The notes under the pieces were generated by a model. That model had not been told where the DNA came from. It did not search any database and saw only the letters and a program-made list of their open reading frames with translations. 20,385 nucleotides of DNA from a virus, in the IMG/VR virus record IMGVR_UViG_3300022074_000478, positions 1 through 20,385 of that record; one strand, written 5' to 3'. A program made the position numbers and the translations under genes. This document shows positions 9,101 to 16,138 of this stretch, piece after piece; within the stretch, counting starts at the first letter, position 1, and each line of letters begins with the position of its first letter.

Positions 9101-9543
9101 AGAAACCTTGCTTTATTAGCCGCGCTTTGAGAATTGTAATACAGTTCACCCTCTTCATCTATGTTGCTCGCCATATCCGGATTTGCCCTCATGGCATCAG
9201 CTTGCGCTTGAGTGGTAGCGCCGGGGAATTCTGCGGAACCTTGAAACCCGTATTGATCGGCACCCATCGCCTGCGCTTGTGCTCTACCCCTAAGTGCCTG
9301 TAAAGCGTCTATGTTTTCCCTTTGACGTTGCTGTTCCATCATCGAAAGCAATTCTTGCACAGAAATACCCATCGCATCAGCTTGCGCTTGGAGTTGAGCC
9401 ATCTGCGGATCGCCGCCCATCTGCATAGGAACACCACGCCCCATCAGGATATCCTTACGGGTAATCTTGCCGTCTCCGCTCAGATCAGGAAAAGCTGCGC
9501 CGCCTCTGGCAAACATTTGTCTTGCTAATACGCTTCTGTTCAT
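6109..9543 (-). CDS. Large modular virion protein (1144 aa) with EF-hand-like loop and internal repeats
   Basis: Family not recognised by name. Residues 20-31 (DLSGDGKITRKD) match the calcium loop of EF-hand/dockerin proteins: oxygen ligands at positions 1, 3, 5, 9 and 12, Gly at 6, Ile at 8. Residues 40-345 are rich in Met, Gln, Gly and Pro, with M-x-M-G-G-D-P repeated at 41-45 and 173-179 and QAQADAM at 52-58 and 112-118. Residues 400-550 are Ala/Glu/Lys-rich and probably coiled coil. Residues 557-832 hold two families of short repeats described separately. The C-terminal third ends in a helical segment (about 1005-1120) and a Gly/Ala tail. Both ends overlap neighbours (ATGA at 9543, TAATG at 6109). 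A virion or tail component is inferred from size and context. Confidence 0.8.
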   Translation of the reverse strand: MNRSVLARQMFARGGAAFPDLSGDGKITRKDILMGRGVPMQMGGDPQMAQLQAQADAMGISVQELLSMMEQQRQRENIDALQALRGRAQAQAMGADQYGFQGSAEFPGATTQAQADAMRANPDMASNIDEEGELYYNSQSAANKARFLSENEGMTSQDYERIFNYNRGGPVGMAMGGDPAMAQGVGGMMPPDMPPPPAMPEGQGMAEQVMDPQVLEGLLGQAQQNMDNLDDAEDYETVINTIRGEEAPIEARYEELAGIVGEEDAAQTPESVLTLVQPAIMMGGVDEGIGGLAQAEMTEPVEGAMAQGIMSTVAPPPPAAPMPPGGMGGPPPVNFNQGGLVRRGDNQPVQMMENGGEPGKFLPYLLGDRRFTAGSNTPTLDSMMLQNIAKSQNQSAARQALSPAAAAKLPTPELSYDERVLAAAKGAEARYAAAGLGTAAERAAELEEQKNLTQAQMLFDIAGTALAFAGPMQGETGRMSPAERLAMAATQTKLLPTIGARAQQQLEAKKAAGKEERALKLAAVQRGETQVDAEIGREEARKLQELKNKTTEVKATKPFVTTKPVVIGDDSYPKGTLLNLRPAQVSKVDADALTPYKAETGEAGAKKSYTVTKPIKVDGMSLKKGDVINVSSVEANDIKGFKTSVIPYEAPKKQGDVNVLFPDNTQQVLSPGTKEYDNAIKPKAEGGKGGLLSGTAKVPDTDTINLRMPNGDIKAFEKNSPEFKKAIKNNAVLSGTVSEKDRGLVNMIDPKSGDRQSVVEFSDDYYSLAKQGFAIGSTVDDPKAATTKPVTAATDITFRGETIKAGTPFYPTDDEIDNIKETFGGGAIVPYEKPDSPPDMFGKGDAGKALRYFSVETNDAGTKMTDLYAAGADDPVMESQISIYTAPSIDKSGLLQKRQLPDFMKAAIKKRVLNGGNSPVPLNTLGLTVPELQMIAPDQDVPLLNPDNTVNIDRATADPTFIITGLDYTQSQGFVSSVNRFFNGVAGQLAEIGLGTGYAGKQAKITNAADKQLDALARKTINVARAGVDGRVFALDLQLLEQEVKGFQPGGVKSDVSALQQLRTVRTALASDYARAKSIVDANAENPAAFTDRVSDARLAMRDTEKLIAEYTAAILAYEANLTPGGAAANVSGGSATAGSRRVN
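7048..7875 (-). repeat. Two interleaved families of degenerate protein repeats in the 1144-aa protein
   Basis: Family 1, about 40-47 residues, appears at residues 557-598, 606-650 and 786-832. It reads T-K-P, a short strand, K-G or A-G, another strand, and ends in P-Y-K/E. Family 2, about 31-34 residues, appears at 656-686 (DVNVLFPDNTQQV), 702-734 (DTINLRMPNGDIK) and 743-776 (GLVNMIDPKSGDRQ), each ending in a helix-like Y/F-x-x-A-I/L-K. The order is 1-1-2-2-2-1. The repeats are clear in the protein but not as DNA repeats, so the duplications are old. Small beta modules in a rod are a plausible structure. Confidence 0.65.
9194..9390 (-). repeat. 17-bp direct repeat, exactly 180 bp apart, in the start of the 1144-aa gene
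   Basis: GCATCAGCTTGCGCTTG occurs at 9194-9210 and again at 9374-9390, both coding for the motif QAQADAM (residues 52-58 and 112-118). The M-x-M-G-G-D-P motif is also doubled in this region, at a larger spacing. This suggests partial duplication of a low-complexity N-terminal region, or repeated short interaction motifs. Confidence 0.5.
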
Positions 9544-10427
9544 CCGAATAACCCTGCTTTCGATGCGCCTGCTGCGGCTGATAAGCCCGCAATACCTAAA
9601 CCAAGATACTGTTGAGCCGGTGATACGTTAGGTGCGGTAGCCGAGGTCAAGCTCTGTTGCGTGGTCGGGGCACCCTTATAAATGTCGGACAAGAAGCCGT
9701 ACCGCTGATACGGCTCATACAACTGAGCCAAATCGCTCTGACGCTTGGCTTCAATCTCGGCCTGCTGCTGACCCTGCTGCTGCTTACCAAGATTAAACTG
9801 CGTCTCAATGTCCATAAGAGCCTGCTTTTGGGCAAGCTCACCCATGCTAGCCTGACGCAATCCAAGAGTTCCAAGCGCGTCACCCGCTGCTATACCTCGG
9901 TCTAGTTGCCCGGTCGCTGCCTGCTGTGCCTGCATAAAGTTCTGTGCTTGAGCTTGTGCCAAGGCTGACGCACGGTTGCGCCCTATCTCTGCCTGCTGTA
10001 TCGCGGCCCGTGATCCGCCGAACGCGGACGGTCCACCCGGCTGCCCAACAGCTTGCAGCCCAGCTTGTGCGTCTTGTATGTCATAAGCCCTGTTGATCTC
10101 AGCTTGAATAGCGGACTGATAAGGGTTCATGTACTGCGCTATTTGTGTGCCCGTAATACCTTGCGTGGCATCCATGATAGGCTGGTACGCATCACCTGTG
10201 GTGTACCCCGCCTCTTGTAAATACGGCTGATAGCCGCCAATACCACCCGTGGCAGGACTTGCATCAGTGATTGCCCTGCTTTGTAGCCCGCTCATAGATG
10301 CTATTTGTTGTGTCGGCAGAGTTATGGGCTTGTCGGCAAGACTTTTGGCAGAGCTTAAAAGCCCCAGCTTATAGGCTTCAATGGCCGGATCTTCACGGAC
10401 AATTTGAATTTGGGTTTCTGTAGACAT
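9540..10427 (-). CDS. Gln/Ala-rich virion protein of unknown function
   Basis: 295 aa. I recognise a pattern seen in many marine phage genomes but know no established function for it: Q-Y-M-N-P-Y (residues 98-103), then F-G-G-S-R-A-A-I-Q-Q-A-E (136-147) leading into a long Gln/Ala-rich helix (about 140-235) likely to form coiled coil. Y-E-P-Y-Q-R-Y-G-F-L (237-246) follows, and a short Gly/Ala-rich hydrophobic C-terminus ends in GLFG. It begins at ATG 10427, sharing a base with the upstream stop (TAATG), and ends in an ATGA overlap with the 1144-aa gene. Tight coupling to three large virion genes suggests an internal or tail component. No signal peptide or enzyme motif is visible. Confidence 0.75.
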   Translation of the reverse strand: MSTETQIQIVREDPAIEAYKLGLLSSAKSLADKPITLPTQQIASMSGLQSRAITDASPATGGIGGYQPYLQEAGYTTGDAYQPIMDATQGITGTQIAQYMNPYQSAIQAEINRAYDIQDAQAGLQAVGQPGGPSAFGGSRAAIQQAEIGRNRASALAQAQAQNFMQAQQAATGQLDRGIAAGDALGTLGLRQASMGELAQKQALMDIETQFNLGKQQQGQQQAEIEAKRQSDLAQLYEPYQRYGFLSDIYKGAPTTQQSLTSATAPNVSPAQQYLGLGIAGLSAAAGASKAGLFG

Positions 10428-12199
10428 TATGCCATTGCCCTTCCCTTGGCCTCAAGACCGCGCATCATGTCGTACATGTTACGGATGCCCTGATCGTTAT
10501 TGCCATTACCAAGACCTCTGACGGCGTCGGTAGTCATTACAAACTCACCCGGCATTAGCATAGCACGGACACTGTCTTTTCCGGGCACACCCTCATCAGG
10601 CATGATGCCGCCTACACGCCGTGGGAAAATCTCTCCGCCTTCGGCTGCAAGAACAGGAAGTCCGTAAGAGGGTCTACGGAATGGATTTACAATAGGGCGT
10701 CCGGTCCGCGGATCAATGCCGTAGTTGGTGCCTACTGTAGTAGGACCTTGAGCATATTGTGGTGTTTCTTCAGGCAGACGGTAATCGCCCGGATTTAGTG
10801 CGATCAGGTCAGCCCCTGTCTGCATTTCTTCTTGAGGTGGTTCTTCGGGGGCCTTAAAAGCACCTAACGCCGTGGCTCCGGCTATACCGGCTCCGGCTAG
10901 TGGAAGATATCCCGCCATTCCCGGACCCATACTGGCGGCGGTAACGCCTTTCATGGCTTCTAAACCTGCCGCAGAAGCTTGCGCCTCAGTGGCCCCCGGA
11001 AGAGCTTTAACAGAATTATACATTTCGTTATATGCGGATTGTTTTTGCAACAGCACCTGCTCTGGAGTAGGACCCGAAGGTAAGAAAGCTTCTTTAAATT
11101 CACCCTGTTTAATACTTTCAAAAAAGCTAGGCTGTTCATAAGGGGTCACTACCTCACTTAATTGAGCTCCTGTCGTATCCGCTAAAGCAGCATCTGCCCC
11201 TGTAAATGTTCCATCTGTAGCAAATTTACCGCTTGACGCCGTGGTTTCTAATGGCGGTAATCCGGGCCTGTTAGCCCCTTTAATAATTGCATCAGTATAC
11301 GGGTCACCTGTTAGTTCAAGACCCGCGCCACTTTTGGCTGCATCAAACGTACTAGCCGCGGTTTCTCTTACCGGAACAGTTCCGAGGTCCGCGATATTCT
11401 GCGCGTCCATAATAGAATCATAACCAGACTGACCAAACTGTCCTGTAACAAGCTGTTTACCCGCAGTGGTCAAGTTGGATAATCTAGCTGCGCCCTTAAT
11501 ATTATCTATAGCACCTTGAGTCATGGTTTTACCGGCAGCCTTTGCCCCCATTGCGCCTTGCACACCAGATACTGCGCCACCGATAGCGCCACCAATCAAA
11601 GCAGATTTGAAAGCATCTTTAAGACTACCACCCTGCACCAAGGTGCCAATACCCGCACCAAGTGCACCCTGATAAATAGCCCCCATACCGGGGAAAAGAA
11701 CGTTTAAAGCGATAGGTATGATGATCGGAGCAGCTTTTTTAACAACCTTAACAACGGACTTAGCGACCTTTTTGACAGCCCTAGAAACTTTTCTAACAGT
11801 CTTTTTTACAGCACGAGCTATTTTTCTAAAGAAAAACTCAGGCAGGCCCGTGTCTGGGTTAATAGAATTTGACCCAGAACCAACAACATAACGCTCTGGG
11901 TCTTCTACACCCAACTCTTCTAAATGACTAAATATAGATGCACGAAGACGCGGATTGTCCTCAATCAAAGCCTTTGGAATAACAAGCTCGCCTGTTTCAA
12001 CGTGGGCTACTGTGTCGTCCCCGTGGCGACCATACGAGGCCATACGCTCTGCAAGATCCGGGAAAGTAGCAATGCCCGACGTACCATAAGCCTCTTCAGC
12101 CTCTAACCGACCCAGAGCCTCAATTTCGTCATCTTCCATGTAGAAGTCGGCAATGCCACCTGCTGGAAACTCTAGAACTTTTTCTGCTGTCTGTGCCAT
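10427..12199 (-). CDS. Virion protein with basic amphipathic and glycine-zipper segments, possible membrane-active ejection protein
   Basis: 590 aa. N-terminal domain (about 44-121): Y-G-R-H-G-D-D-T-V-A-H-V-E-T-G-E (56-71) and N-S-I-N-P-D-T-G-L-P-E-F (111-122), a pattern common in marine phages with no assigned function to my knowledge. Residues 124-155 have 14 Lys/Arg at 3-4 residue spacing with no acidic residue. They lead into an uninterrupted Gly/Ala/Ile hydrophobic stretch (156-215) with several G-x-x-x-G steps. A long Ala/Gly/Pro linker follows. The C-terminal domain (about 530-583) has K-D-S-V-R-A-M-L-M-P-G-E-F-V-M-T, another pattern common in phages. It starts at ATG 12199 after the operon's only sizeable gap. 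The basic-then-hydrophobic design suggests membrane insertion during DNA entry, but that is inference. Confidence 0.75.
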   Translation of the reverse strand: MAQTAEKVLEFPAGGIADFYMEDDEIEALGRLEAEEAYGTSGIATFPDLAERMASYGRHGDDTVAHVETGELVIPKALIEDNPRLRASIFSHLEELGVEDPERYVVGSGSNSINPDTGLPEFFFRKIARAVKKTVRKVSRAVKKVAKSVVKVVKKAAPIIIPIALNVLFPGMGAIYQGALGAGIGTLVQGGSLKDAFKSALIGGAIGGAVSGVQGAMGAKAAGKTMTQGAIDNIKGAARLSNLTTAGKQLVTGQFGQSGYDSIMDAQNIADLGTVPVRETAASTFDAAKSGAGLELTGDPYTDAIIKGANRPGLPPLETTASSGKFATDGTFTGADAALADTTGAQLSEVVTPYEQPSFFESIKQGEFKEAFLPSGPTPEQVLLQKQSAYNEMYNSVKALPGATEAQASAAGLEAMKGVTAASMGPGMAGYLPLAGAGIAGATALGAFKAPEEPPQEEMQTGADLIALNPGDYRLPEETPQYAQGPTTVGTNYGIDPRTGRPIVNPFRRPSYGLPVLAAEGGEIFPRRVGGIMPDEGVPGKDSVRAMLMPGEFVMTTDAVRGLGNGNNDQGIRNMYDMMRGLEAKGRAMA

Positions 12200-12261
12200 T
12201 TATACAATCCCATTATATAAGGTCTGTTGGAGTTTACCCTTTTTTTAAACTTACGTCTATA
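12200..12261 (-). promoter_or_regulatory. Only substantial intergenic gap in the - operon; weak promoter candidate
   Basis: These 62 bases are very A/T-rich. On the - strand a perfect -10 hexamer TATAAT (12212-12217) is followed by GGGATTG, but no -35 match is found 16-18 bases upstream and no TG extension precedes it. Transcription from it would give an almost leaderless mRNA for the 590-aa gene. A phage-polymerase promoter is possible. The short inverted repeat GTTTA/TAAAC (12232-12250) around a T-run is too weak to call a terminator. Confidence 0.25.
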
Positions 12262-12549
12262 CTATGCAACAGCTACTGTGACTGTTCCGAGGGCCGTGGT
12301 CCCCGCTACGCTACCCGAATGCACCTCGTTTTGTTCTATAATCTGTATAAAACCGGCCTCACCTATAAAAAAATCACCTATCTCCAAAGCGTTAGCAGCC
12401 CCGCTTCCGGGTATGCCCTGAAAATTAATGTCCGCGGACCGTACTTCGTCTATTAGTTGTTCCAAGGCCCGCGCAAGCTGGTTCACGTACACCGGATCGT
12501 ATTCTGCGGGTGCAATAGGAAGAATAGGTCGTAATACTTTTTTGGTCAT
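12262..12549 (-). CDS. Small conserved-looking virion protein (95 aa)
   Basis: The N-terminus is Pro-rich (L-R-P-I-L-P-I-A-P-A-E-Y-D-P, residues 6-19), followed by a helix with R-A-L-E-Q-L-I-D-E-V (27-36) and a C-terminal part of beta-strand character ending G-T-V-T-V-A-V-A. I recall similar small proteins beside the stabilisation-like gene in marine podovirus-like genomes, but I know no function. It starts at ATG 12549 in an ATGA overlap with the upstream 622-aa gene. A 62-bp gap separates its TAG from the 590-aa gene, so this gene may close one transcription unit. It is too small and generic for a firm role; a tail or neck accessory protein is possible. Confidence 0.7.
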   Translation of the reverse strand: MTKKVLRPILPIAPAEYDPVYVNQLARALEQLIDEVRSADINFQGIPGSGAANALEIGDFFIGEAGFIQIIEQNEVHSGSVAGTTALGTVTVAVA

Positions 12550-14414
12550 CGCCTACCATCCGGCCTCACATCAATTCTTGGTGCGCCTAACCGCCACTTT
12601 ACCCCCACTGCATCTTTTTCTACCCGAATAGCCATTTGTCTACCACGAGCTCGTAAATCAATTTTATCTGTATATTGTTCTACAGGAGAAGTAGCAGTGC
12701 GTATCGCAGAACCAGACGCTGACTCGGTAAAGCTATCCCCTGAAAAATCTCTACTTTTTACAGTAAATTTAGCAGCAGGGTTGCTTGTGCTGGAACCATC
12801 AAAGGTTAAATCAGGTATAATACGGTTTACCAACATAAACTGTTGACCATCGCCTATATCAAAGTCTGAGGACTCGACAAAAGCGTTAATCGCTACGGCG
12901 CTGCCTGTGCTAAAATCATCGTCACCATCTTCATGGTTATACAAATAGGTATCTACACCTGTCGCTTGTGGGAAACTACGCAGCCCAGAAGCGCGGTCAT
13001 TCCAAGCAGTGCGTACTAATGCACCATAATACCAGACTTGTTGCCCATAATTGTAAACCACATAACGGTCGATCTCTGTCGATCCGGAAGAACAATAGAA
13101 CCACCATACTTCAGTTTGACTAGCGATAGAACCAACATGAAATTTAAATGATTGTTGGTTATTCATGTCGCTAAACACATAGTCACGCACAGAGCATGGG
13201 ATAGCTTGAATGCGGCCATCATATAAATAGAAGTTCTCTTGACCCATCCAGAACACGATATCATTTACAGCAATAGCCGTATTCGGACCAGCTATACGGG
13301 TATTATCACCAATAAGTGAAACACCAAAAGTAAAAGGCGCACCAATAAACTGCATTGAGTAAAGTGACTGGTCTGTCCAAACAAGTATCTGACGACTTGT
13401 CTGTATAGCTGTAATGATTTCACTACCTTTAGAAAGCCGTAGATCACCTGCTGTGTTTGTAGCAGTAGGTGTCCAATCCACTACAGATTCTTGGCTAGAA
13501 AACCTAATAAGCAAAGGGTCTTGCGTACCATCGGTTATTGGGTTTGCGCCAAAAGCTATACAGTGTCTATCTACATCAGAAACTAGAACTTTACGAGCTA
13601 CTACAGGTACATCACTAGCACCTGTCAGGCTTGTTAAAGCTACAGCCCTAGTGCTTGTGCCATTAGTTGCATCCCAGTAATAAATTGTACCATCTGCAAT
13701 ATTAAATATTAGATCTTCCCCAAAGTTGTCCGCTGCCCACAACCTTAAAGTTTGACCAGCCAAAGAACCTGAAGAAGAACCCCAAGTAAAGCGACCCCAT
13801 GTACCCGCGCCCCAACCAGATCCAAGGACCGTGGTGTTAAGACCAGTAGATATCTGGAATGCCGCTGTGCCTGAACTACCACCCCCTGCTGTAGTGCCTG
13901 ATGTAGCCGCTCCCGCTGTTGTTACAGTAAAAGTAGTGGTGCTGGGAATGGAAGTAATTTCATGTTCAATGTTTAATTGAGCCGCAGTTATACCATCTGT
14001 TGTGGTTAAACTTGCAAATGTAACAAAATCACCTGTAGCCGCTCCATGAGCAGTTTGTGTTGTTACCGTAATAACACCGCTCCCGGCTCCACCTGAAGTA
14101 TTAACAGGGTTTGATCCTAAACTAAGAGTAGAACGAATAGGTGTAATGTCACTAAAAGTTCCAGCATTTTCTAAAAATACTTTCTTTTCAGTGCCGATAA
14201 ATAATAAATTCTGAGAAGTTAAAGTAACAAAATCATATATTTTGCGAGCAGTGCCTATGAATTGGTTATTAGAAACCCTTTGCCAGCCGCCTATACTTTC
14301 AGGATAACCCGACCTAAAACGTATTTTATCGCCGTTAAACCAACCACCTTCATTAGAGTAGTTTGTACCCTCTCTATTGATTCCGGGTTTGAACTGTAGC
14401 TTGCTTAAAGGCAT
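12546..14414 (-). CDS. Head-to-tail stabilisation / tail hub-like protein (622 aa)
   Basis: Begins F-K-P-G-I-N-R-E-G-T-N-Y-S-N-E-G-G-W-F (residues 8-26) and G-D-K-I-R-F-R-S-G-Y-P-E (28-39), then beta-rich repeats with aromatic turns (e.g. L-F-I-G-T-E-K-K-V-F, 71-80; I-Y-Y-W-D-A-T, 244-250; L-Y-S-M-Q-F-I-G, 351-358). A Thr/Ser/Gly-rich domain (about 104-192, with V-I-T-V-T-T-Q-T-A-H-G) looks inserted in the main fold. The whole resembles beta-propeller proteins that plug the portal, such as the packaged-DNA stabilisation protein (gp10) of P22-like phages; I place it there by pattern, not by firm homology. It lies three bases after the 64-aa gene and overlaps the 95-aa gene by ATGA. A tail tube or hub protein is the alternative. 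Confidence 0.75.
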   Translation of the reverse strand: MPLSKLQFKPGINREGTNYSNEGGWFNGDKIRFRSGYPESIGGWQRVSNNQFIGTARKIYDFVTLTSQNLLFIGTEKKVFLENAGTFSDITPIRSTLSLGSNPVNTSGGAGSGVITVTTQTAHGAATGDFVTFASLTTTDGITAAQLNIEHEITSIPSTTTFTVTTAGAATSGTTAGGGSSGTAAFQISTGLNTTVLGSGWGAGTWGRFTWGSSSGSLAGQTLRLWAADNFGEDLIFNIADGTIYYWDATNGTSTRAVALTSLTGASDVPVVARKVLVSDVDRHCIAFGANPITDGTQDPLLIRFSSQESVVDWTPTATNTAGDLRLSKGSEIITAIQTSRQILVWTDQSLYSMQFIGAPFTFGVSLIGDNTRIAGPNTAIAVNDIVFWMGQENFYLYDGRIQAIPCSVRDYVFSDMNNQQSFKFHVGSIASQTEVWWFYCSSGSTEIDRYVVYNYGQQVWYYGALVRTAWNDRASGLRSFPQATGVDTYLYNHEDGDDDFSTGSAVAINAFVESSDFDIGDGQQFMLVNRIIPDLTFDGSSTSNPAAKFTVKSRDFSGDSFTESASGSAIRTATSPVEQYTDKIDLRARGRQMAIRVEKDAVGVKWRLGAPRIDVRPDGRR

Positions 14415-14417
14415 CCA

Positions 14418-14612
14418 TTAATCCGCATCTGCTATGGTTAGAGTGCCAGCCGCTATTTGACGTAAGATTTCTGCGTAGTGGCGGTTGGCAGGGTCTGTAG
14501 GTACGACAACGTGTTTACCATCAATCAAACAGTCAACTCCTATGTTCGCCTCTGGCGCAACTCCCTCTGTGATAATAGGACCATTTCTATATTTTGCATT
14601 TGTTATATTCAT
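14418..14612 (-). CDS. Small protein with similarity to tail-fibre assembly chaperones (64 aa)
   Basis: The segment D-P-A-N-R-H-Y-A-E-I-L-R-Q-I-A-A-G (residues 40-56) resembles the N-x-x-Y-x-x-I-x-x-W-x-A-x-G segment of small phage proteins found next to tail fibre genes. The usual Trp is replaced by Gln-Ile here. The start ATG at 14612 immediately follows the stop of the fibre gene, whose last codons (GCG GAG TTA) supply the GGAG ribosome site. The position directly after the 380-aa fibre supports a chaperone or small fibre-associated role. It could instead be a small virion protein. Confidence 0.6.
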   Translation of the reverse strand: MNITNAKYRNGPIITEGVAPEANIGVDCLIDGKHVVVPTDPANRHYAEILRQIAAGTLTIADAD

Positions 14613-15755
14613 TTATAACTCCGCATCAAAACTAATATAGTTTTCTGATTGCCCAGTATTCGCATAAGGTTGGATAACCATTCCGACATAACCAGAAGCT
14701 AGGGATGTTTGTGCTACATACCATTCAACACTATTTTTATTTGCGTGCCACGAATACAATGCTGGTGCGCCTGTCCAAGTTACATTCGTAACACCTGATA
14801 AATTATTGTTCCAACTTGAGCCAGTATTATAAGCTGGATTTGCTGTTATAGTTGGTGAACCTCTTAAAGGTGTGGGCAAAGGTTGCGTATACATGCCTTG
14901 TACTTGATTGCTGATTCTACCTACTTGTCCATAGTCAACACCGCCAGCACCAACTCTTTTTGATTCAAAATAATACCTCTGACACTTTTCAAGCGTAGTT
15001 GCAAAGTCCTCATGCTCAAAATCTGTGGCTACATCTCCTTCTTCAAGCTGGATGCCTGTGATGTACCATTCATTGTCTGTGCTATCGGCTAGGTTGACAT
15101 TTAGTCCAGCCGCAATGTTGGCATTAGATATATTTTCCCAAGTATTGCTAAGTGTTCCAGAAGTATAGGTTGTTCCAGAAGCTAGCCACCAATAAATAAT
15201 AGCAGTTAAAGCAGTATCATTATCAAAAGCTGCTGCTGTATCAGCGGCAATAGGAAATTCAACTTTCTGCCATGTGTTAGCTTGAGATACTGTATAAACT
15301 TTTCCACAAGTTCTTGATGTGCCACCTGTTACGACGTTTTGCATATTTACAACGTAGTTCCCAGTTTTACTGGTTTTTACCCAAAAAGATAAAACCATGT
15401 TTTTTGCGCCTGATGTTCCATAATTTAAACGCTGTAAATCTATGCCTTCAAGCCTGTAACCAAGTATACAAAAATGGCCTGCATCTAAAGAGGTGTCTGC
15501 TGTTGTACAATCCATTTTAAAAGAATTAACAAATCCCTGACCACTTGGCACATCTGTTGATTGGCTTTGTGTCCAAGTGCCAGCAGTGCCAATTTCGGGA
15601 TACATTCTATCCACAGTATTAAGACCACTGCCAGTAATTCCAGTAGCTGAGGTTGCTCTTTGTGCAACAACCATCGCCCCATTTTTTATGAGATTTTTGT
15701 GGCCTAACGCCTTTTGCCCACCAATCAGCGCGGCTAGTTCTGCTGCTTTACTCAT
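14613..15755 (-). CDS. Tail fibre / receptor-binding protein with carbohydrate-binding-like domain (380 aa)
   Basis: The start at ATG 15755 (MSKAAELAAL) is chosen over an in-frame codon at 15779 because it forms the ATGA overlap and is preceded by GGAGACCTAGC, the ribosome site shared by the upstream modules. An N-terminal helix is followed by N-L-I-K-N-G-A-M-V-V-A-Q-R (residues 21-33), a common opening of phage fibre domains. A beta-rich region (about 70-240) has jelly-roll carbohydrate-binding character, with L-S-F-W-V-K-T-S (122-129) and W-Q-K-V-E-F-P (162-168). I-Q-L-E-E-G-D-V-A-T-D-F-E (235-247) then L-E-K-C-Q-R-Y-Y (255-262) is a familiar hinge in fibres. The C-terminal third is Asn/Gly/Thr-rich and probably the variable tip. 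It is the longest fibre gene here and follows the second cassette, so it may be the main receptor binder. Confidence 0.8.
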   Translation of the reverse strand: MSKAAELAALIGGQKALGHKNLIKNGAMVVAQRATSATGITGSGLNTVDRMYPEIGTAGTWTQSQSTDVPSGQGFVNSFKMDCTTADTSLDAGHFCILGYRLEGIDLQRLNYGTSGAKNMVLSFWVKTSKTGNYVVNMQNVVTGGTSRTCGKVYTVSQANTWQKVEFPIAADTAAAFDNDTALTAIIYWWLASGTTYTSGTLSNTWENISNANIAAGLNVNLADSTDNEWYITGIQLEEGDVATDFEHEDFATTLEKCQRYYFESKRVGAGGVDYGQVGRISNQVQGMYTQPLPTPLRGSPTITANPAYNTGSSWNNNLSGVTNVTWTGAPALYSWHANKNSVEWYVAQTSLASGYVGMVIQPYANTGQSENYISFDAEL

Positions 15756-16138
15756 GCTAGGTCTCCAAACATTGAACAACCCCCAGTGTCGGGGTCATAG
15801 GTGGTATATGTTGAGCCACTACTATTGTATCTATAGTCCATGATAAAACTTCCGGCAGCTATGTCTGAAGTTTGATAAATAGTACCATTTCCACTGCCCC
15901 CATTACCAGAGATGCAAATAGCGTATGTAGCTGCTGAAAAAGAAGTTGTATAATTAGGTTGATTCCTGCCACCTGAAACATCTGTTATAGAAGATACATT
16001 CAAAGAATCTCGTGCGGCAGCAGTAGCACCATTCAAATTAATCCAAACCTTCGCACTACCACCCGCCACAAAGCTGGTAGCAATGCTGTTATTACCGCTG
16101 GCATCCTTTAATGTGTTAACTCTAAGTTCGCTTGCCAT
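15752..16138 (-). CDS. Short tail-fibre module, type A, second cassette (128 aa)
   Basis: One of six paralogous short modules. It opens M-A-S-E-L-R-V-N-T-L (1-10), has the type A signature G-G-S-A-K-V-W-I-N-L-N-G (26-37), the shared core R-D-S-L-N-V-S-S-I-T-D (43-53) and a variable Ser/Gly/Tyr-rich C-terminal half ending F-G-D-L-A. The closest N-terminal match in the window is the type A gene at 18981-19364. Its start overlaps the stop of the type B module (TAATG), with GGAGACCTAGC at 16142-16152 as ribosome site. Its own last codons carry the ribosome site of the 380-aa fibre gene. The small beta-rich domain suits a trimeric fibre segment or decoration; the role is inferred. Confidence 0.75.
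   Translation of the reverse strand: MASELRVNTLKDASGNNSIATSFVAGGSAKVWINLNGATAAARDSLNVSSITDVSGGRNQPNYTTSFSAATYAICISGNGGSGNGTIYQTSDIAAGSFIMDYRYNSSGSTYTTYDPDTGGCSMFGDLA

Noticed and set aside
8533-9303. Two + strand open frames (118 and 132 aa) opposite the 1144-aa gene
   Set aside because: They are antisense shadows of the Met/Gly/Pro-rich region, His/Trp/Arg-rich in composition, with no ribosome site or family pattern.
1094-12199. An RTX toxin partner for the acyltransferase
   Set aside because: Glycine-rich stretches in the 244-, 1144- and 590-aa proteins do not follow the GGxGxDxUx nonapeptide pattern.
12232-12250. GTTTA/TAAAC inverted repeat around a T-run as a terminator
   Set aside because: The stem is five A/T-rich pairs and the T-run is in the loop, not after the stem.
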